Source: Thalassiosira profunda (Eukaryota > Bacillariophyta > Thalassiosirophyceae > Thalassiosirales > Thalassiosiraceae). Taken from it: a stretch of DNA of 21,000 nt. The stretch is taken from NCBI GenBank assembly GCA_036939355.1, contig JALLAP010000076.1:1-21000 (forward strand), in the 5' to 3' direction. Positions 17,656-21,000 of the stretch are shown here, piece by piece. Numbering within the stretch: the first letter of the stretch is position 1; every line of letters begins with the position of its first letter. The translations under genes were made by a program, and so were the position numbers. The notes under the pieces were generated by a model. The model had not been told where the DNA came from. It did not search any database and saw only the letters and a list, made by a program, of their open reading frames with translations.

Positions 17656-18732
17656 ATGTCGGAATCAGGAGCGGCCGTCGTCGACAGAGGCGACGATGCG
17701 GAGGAAGACTGCCCGGTCTGCCTCGAACCTCTGCCGCCCTATTGGGATACTGCATGCCGGTCGTTGAGTATATGCTGCGGAAAGTTCGTGTGCAAAAATT
17801 GCAGGGATAAGCAGAACGCGCATTTGCAGAGGGCACGGGCCAGCGGCTCGTACGGCAGGCAGGAAGCGCAGCTCGCCAGCACTTGCCCACTCTGTCGAAC
17901 TCCATATACTACGCGTAATAATGAAGGGAGAATGATGGAAGACAAATTTGTGAAGGGCGAGCTGCCACTACATTTGTACCGGGATTTGGCGCATTATTTC
18001 ATAAATGGGAGCGGAGGGGTGGAGACAAACGTGGAAAGAGGCATCGAAATATTGAAGCTTGGAGCAGAAAAGGGAGATCCCAATTGTGAATATAATATTG
18101 GCTGCAAATATGGCAAGGGTGGTGATGGTCTGCCAAAATCGACAACAGAAGCAAAGCGGTGGTGGTTGGCTGCGGCGAAACAGGGCCACGCCATCGCCGA
18201 GTTCAATCTTGCGGTGATGTTGGGCGACGAGGGCAATGATGCGGAGTGCCTGCGATATCTGAAGAGTTCGGCAGCAAAGGGCTATAGCGAGGCATCGTTC
18301 AACCTGGGCCTATCTTATTACGAGGGCAAACACGGGCTCCAAAAATCAACTGAACAGGCGATCCGCGTGTTGACACCAGCTGCAGAGAGAGGCCATGCAT
18401 TGTCAATGGGCTTGTTGGGAGAGATCATGTGCCGACTAGATCCACAACTGCCACCGCCTTTGCCTCAAGATAATCCAAATTTCACAAAGGGAATGCATTG
18501 GCTCCGGCAGGCAGCCGGCAAGGGACATTCAATCGCCATCTCAAACTTGAAAGCCAGGGAGCAGAAGGCGAGCAGCACGTGCTTCAGATGCGTCAAGAAT
18601 GCGCCACCAGAGCAAACATTACGGAAATGCTTGAGATGCCACGCAGCTTGGTATTGCAGCAAGGACTGCCAGGTAGAGCATTGGAAAGCAAAGAGGGGTG
18701 GGCACAAGCAGTTTTGCATCAAGTGGAAATAG
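17656..18732 (+). CDS. RING-like / SEL1-repeat / MYND-finger protein, copy B
   Basis: The protein is 358 aa and intronless. Residues 19-22 CPVC begin a RING-like module (CPVCLEPLPPYWD, ICCGKFVCKNC, CPLCRTP). About five SEL1-type repeats follow (EKGDPNCEYNIGCKYGKGG, AKRWWLAAAKQGHAIAEFNLA, AAKGYSEASFNLGLSYYEG, AIRVLTPAAERGHALSMGLLG, GMHWLRQAAGKGHS). A MYND finger occupies residues 309-354 (CFRC, CLRC, WYCSKDC, H, FC). It ends FCIKWK, the family's shared end. RING fingers usually recruit E2 enzymes and SEL1 repeats bind partners, so a ubiquitin-ligase or adaptor role is plausible but unproven, partly because the RING spacing is atypical. Copy C at 19612-20670 is a close paralog in opposite orientation. 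Confidence 0.9.
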   Translation: MSESGAAVVDRGDDAEEDCPVCLEPLPPYWDTACRSLSICCGKFVCKNCRDKQNAHLQRARASGSYGRQEAQLASTCPLCRTPYTTRNNEGRMMEDKFVKGELPLHLYRDLAHYFINGSGGVETNVERGIEILKLGAEKGDPNCEYNIGCKYGKGGDGLPKSTTEAKRWWLAAAKQGHAIAEFNLAVMLGDEGNDAECLRYLKSSAAKGYSEASFNLGLSYYEGKHGLQKSTEQAIRVLTPAAERGHALSMGLLGEIMCRLDPQLPPPLPQDNPNFTKGMHWLRQAAGKGHSIAISNLKAREQKASSTCFRCVKNAPPEQTLRKCLRCHAAWYCSKDCQVEHWKAKRGGHKQFCIKWK

Positions 18733-18776
18733 GTAGGTCCGTGTGGGGACCAAAGATAGGGAAGGAGATGCAATTA

Positions 18777-18838
18777 ATCATGATATGCATCGAACAGGGC
18801 ATTCAGTATCATGATATGCATCGAACAGGGCATTCAGT
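18777..18838. repeat. perfect tandem duplication of a 31-bp unit
   Basis: The segments 18777-18807 and 18808-18838 are identical, each beginning ATCATGATATGCATCG and ending GGGCATTCAGT. The unit lies just past the stop of copy B. Its second copy contains the apparent stop codon (18834-18836, minus) of the membrane-protein relic on the other strand. Perfect identity suggests a recent event or an assembly artefact. Confidence 0.9.
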
Positions 18839-19560
18839 CTCTCTTCTTCGCCTGGTTGTTGGTTGCCGCCGCTTCCCGACCACCCAAAGCCAGCAAAAGA
18901 TCATCGACATGCACCCTCTTGCGCTGATCCCGTCCTGCCGTCCGCTCCAACACCTCCAACAAAGAAAACCGCGGCAGTATTTCCAGATAGGGTGCTTGCT
19001 CCTCGCCCACGAAACCCCACAGCTGGATTTCGTAGCATTCCAGTCCAGGAGCTGCACGTAGATGCAGCTCAGACCAAAGGCGTATTCATTGTACCAGATG
19101 ACGAGGGAAAGAATCTGTTTCAATGCATTTGGATGGCCAAACCATCTCTCCGACGGCGCCTCGGTCACTTTGCTAAAGTCGTCGCGTTCTGCAGCGTCTG
19201 TATCACCGTAATGGATCCCATCATGCCCGCGAAATGCGCCAGTCCCAAAAAGTAGAATCGGCGTCCGCGCTCCGACGTCCACCCCGGAAGCAGCTCGGGA
19301 AAATCCCGGCCGAGCGTCCCCACCGACCAGTCTTGCCGATACAAACCAGAAAGGCGAGCTGCGCCAGAAAGACATGCTGCAGCAGAAAATGCTTGGAATC
19401 GAGGCCCATTCGACTGCGTTTCATTTTTGCAACCAGCGGTGAAAAGCATCCATCCCAGCTTCAGCGCCGGGCACAGCCCATTAGATGTCCGCTGCACGAC
19501 CAGCACCGCGAACAGCACGGAAAAGATGCTCCCCCAAATCTTGGGATAATGGCCCGTCAT
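18834..19560 (-). pseudogene. frameshifted multi-pass membrane protein gene (relic or unresolved splicing)
   Basis: From ATG 19560 the first frame gives a convincing membrane-protein start (MTGHYPKIWGSIFSVLFAVLVV). Around 19410-19325 another frame has the best transmembrane segment (HFLLQHVFLAQLAFLVCIGKTG). The first frame is again best to about 19180 (FYFLGLAHFAGMMGSITVI), a second frame to about 19040 (ALKQILSLVIWYNEYAFGLS), and the last to a TGA at 18834 (YEIQLWGFVGEEQAPYLEI...NNQAKKRD). Each piece looks coding, so one ancestral protein with about four membrane helices is implied. The C-terminus KKRD fits the dilysine KKXX ER-retrieval signal. I found no plausible introns that fix the shifts, so decay or base-call indels are likely. 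The family is not recognised. It begins 51 bases after the end of copy C on the same strand. Confidence 0.45.
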
Positions 19561-19611
19561 GCTCGCGGAGATTGAGGAGGTGGGCAGCCCGCCCGACGAC
19601 GCTCCGACTAT

Positions 19612-20670
19612 CTATTTCCATTTGATGCAAAACTCTTTGTGCCCCTCCTCCACCTTCCAGTGCTGCACCTGGCAGACCTTGCTGCAGTACCACGCCGCGC
19701 GGCACCTCGAGCATCGCAGGAATGTCTTCTCGGGAGGTGCTTTCGTGGTGCATCTGAAGCATACAGAGCTAAACGCTTCCTCCAGCCTTTTCAAGTTCGA
19801 GATGGTGGCTTGATCTCCCGTCGCAGCTGCACGCTGGAGCCACTGCATACCCTTTACAAAACTGGGATTGCCAGGGGGTGGCACCAATAAGTTAGGCGCG
19901 CACATTGTCTCTCCCAACAAGCCCATCGAATCCACGTCCCCCCTCTCCGCGGCTGGGGTCAACACTCGGATGGCATCTTCTGGTGATTTTTGGAGCCCAT
20001 GCTCGCCAAGAGCATAATCCAAGCCCAGAGTGTAGCATGCTTCATCGTATCCCTTTGCCATCGATCCGCTCATGTATCGCAAGTACTCCTCATCATTCCC
20101 GTCGTCTCTCAGTATCAACGCAAGATTGCACTCGGCAATAGCGTGGCCCTGTTCTGTTGCGGCGAGATACCACCGTTTTGCTTCTTCATGAGAATGCGGC
20201 AAACCATCCATACCCCCTTCATATCTACAGCCAATCAAATATTGGCAATTGGGATCTCCCTCGTTCGCGCCCAGCATTAATATTTCCACGCCCTTTTCCA
20301 CATCTCTTTCCACTCCTTCCCCATTTATGAACACCCCCCCTAAACTGTAATACAAATGTAGTGGCAGCTCGCCCTTCGCAAATTTCTCCATCAGCACCCT
20401 TACAACGATGTTACCACTCCTAGGCTTTAGAGTCCGACACAGTGCGCAAGTGCGGTCGAGTTGCTCTTCTTCCCTTCCATAGGAGCCGCTGGCCATTGCA
20501 TTGCGCAAATACGCGTCCCGCTTATTCTTGCAGTCAATGCACATGCACTTTCCGCAACAGATGGCCATCACCCGACGCTCATTGTCCCAAAAGGGCGGTA
20601 GGGGCTCCAAGCAGAGCGGACAGTCCTCCTCTAGATTGTCGGCTTGGCCGTCAGCCTCCGCTTCCGACAT
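19612..20670 (-). CDS. RING-like / SEL1-repeat / MYND-finger protein, copy C (subtelomeric)
   Basis: The protein is 352 aa and intronless. The RING-like module spans C17/C20 (CPLC), ICCGKCMCIDC (residues 37-47) and C75/C78 (CALC). SEL1-type repeats fill the middle (NEGDPNCQYLIGCRYEGG, AKRWYLAATEQGHAIAECNLA, MAKGYDEACYTLGLDYALG, AIRVLTPAAERGDVDSMGLLG, GMQWLQRAAATGDQA). The MYND finger covers residues 304-348 (CFRC, CSRC, WYCSKVC, H, FC), and the protein ends FCIKWK. It is the last gene before the telomere, with about 275 bases between its ATG and the repeat array, and it is transcribed away from the chromosome end. Function is inferred as for copy B. Confidence 0.9.
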   Translation of the reverse strand: MSEAEADGQADNLEEDCPLCLEPLPPFWDNERRVMAICCGKCMCIDCKNKRDAYLRNAMASGSYGREEEQLDRTCALCRTLKPRSGNIVVRVLMEKFAKGELPLHLYYSLGGVFINGEGVERDVEKGVEILMLGANEGDPNCQYLIGCRYEGGMDGLPHSHEEAKRWYLAATEQGHAIAECNLALILRDDGNDEEYLRYMSGSMAKGYDEACYTLGLDYALGEHGLQKSPEDAIRVLTPAAERGDVDSMGLLGETMCAPNLLVPPPGNPSFVKGMQWLQRAAATGDQATISNLKRLEEAFSSVCFRCTTKAPPEKTFLRCSRCRAAWYCSKVCQVQHWKVEEGHKEFCIKWK

Positions 20671-20685
20671 GATGACGCGATGGTA

Positions 20686-20693
20686 GGTGCACC
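20686..20693 (-). promoter_or_regulatory. GGTGCACC palindrome before copy C
   Basis: It lies 15 bases before the ATG at 20670 and is embedded in a 10-bp perfect palindrome, AGGTGCACCT. It is the third occurrence at this position in the gene family. Confidence 0.45.
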
Positions 20694-20873
20694 TGGATGT
20701 GCGGCTTTTTGCAACAGCTGCCGAATTAAAACTAACGCGGCAGCCAAATTGGCAGCGAGCAGAAGTGAAGCGCAGGGCCGCCAGAGAACGCTCGAGGCGC
20801 GTTGGTTTGCTGGGTCGCCCCCAGTAGGTTGACGCCTCAGTTCACGCCGCCGCTTCCGGCGCTTGAGTGAAAG

Positions 20874-20894
20874 GTTGTGAGTTGTGAGTTGTGA
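20874..20894 (+). repeat. three tandem GTTGTGA heptamers
   Basis: Three perfect head-to-tail copies of GTTGTGA lie about 50 bases inside the telomere array. They have the same G/T-rich strand as the telomere but a different unit. Confidence 0.8.
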
Positions 20895-20945
20895 GGAGGT
20901 AGCCCTGAGAAAATGATTGAGCTCTGTCGTGAATGACGACAAAGC

Positions 20946-21000
20946 AGGGTTAGGGTTAGGGTTAGGGTTAGGGTTAGGGTTAGGGTTAGGGTTAGGGTTA
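20946..21000 (+). repeat. telomere repeat array (TTAGGG)n
   Basis: Nine perfect units, read as AGGGTT from 20946, continue to the window edge. The G-rich strand runs 5' to 3' toward the right end, the orientation expected at the right end of a chromosome. An interstitial array cannot be excluded because the window stops inside it. Confidence 0.93.

Larger units (their letters stand above)
20671..20945. other. subtelomeric spacer and promoter of copy C
   Basis: These 275 bases separate the last gene from the telomere array. They hold the presumed promoter of copy C and a small heptamer array near the telomere. No gene or large subtelomeric satellite is seen here. Confidence 0.5.

Noticed and set aside
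1..21000. Transposons, CRISPR arrays, rRNA genes or viral insertions
   Set aside because: No terminal inverted repeats with a transposase, no reverse-transcriptase motifs, no spaced repeat arrays and no rRNA-like stretches were seen on either strand.

Overview
This is eukaryotic nuclear DNA reaching a chromosome end. The last 55 bases are an uninterrupted TTAGGG array with the G-rich strand pointing out of the window. Genes have GT-AG introns, and several encode eukaryote-only families (MAP65/ASE1, MYND zinc fingers, F-box, CXC/tesmin, a mitochondrial M16 protein). The sequence is moderately G+C-rich. TTAGGG telomeres, short introns and a multicopy RING-SEL1-MYND family fit a unicellular alga or protist, most likely a stramenopile such as a pelagophyte or diatom. 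That placement is inference, not demonstrated.

Layout, left to right. (1) Bases 3-80 hold the 3' tail of an unidentified + strand gene, converging on a minus-strand RING-SEL1-MYND gene (copy A, 317-1354). Copy A has lost the start and stop positions its paralogs use. (2) About 1.9-3.5 kb is gene-poor and + strand G/T-rich. (3) 3706-12219 is the centrepiece. Six exons join in frame (141+661+675+535+1445+4457 nt = 2638 codons) into one predicted 2637-aa protein. Its order is: UIM-like motif, Cys knuckle, triple CXC zinc domain, Tudor-like domain, unknown domain, 14 MORN repeats, F-box-like segment, and a full C-terminal MAP65/ASE1/PRC1 microtubule-bundling region with a basic tail. I know of no described protein with this architecture. 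(4) 12.2-13.8 kb has no convincing gene. (5) 13788-15602 is a two-exon mitochondrial M16 protein (complex III core subunit or processing-peptidase-like) without the HXXEH metal site. (6) A minus-strand F-box/leucine-rich protein (15939-17174) is divergent from RING-SEL1-MYND copy B (17656-18732). (7) A frameshifted minus-strand membrane-protein relic (18834-19560) lies between copy B and copy C (19612-20670, minus). Copy C is the last gene before the telomere, about 275 bp away.

There is no operon logic here. The coherent themes are a subtelomeric RING-SEL1-MYND family in three states (two intact, one decaying at both ends) that shares a palindromic GGTGCACC just upstream of the start region, and a giant gene combining DNA-binding, membrane-associated, ubiquitin-related and microtubule-related modules. 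Gene models come from reading splice sites and frames by eye. Domain calls come from motif recognition, not database searches.
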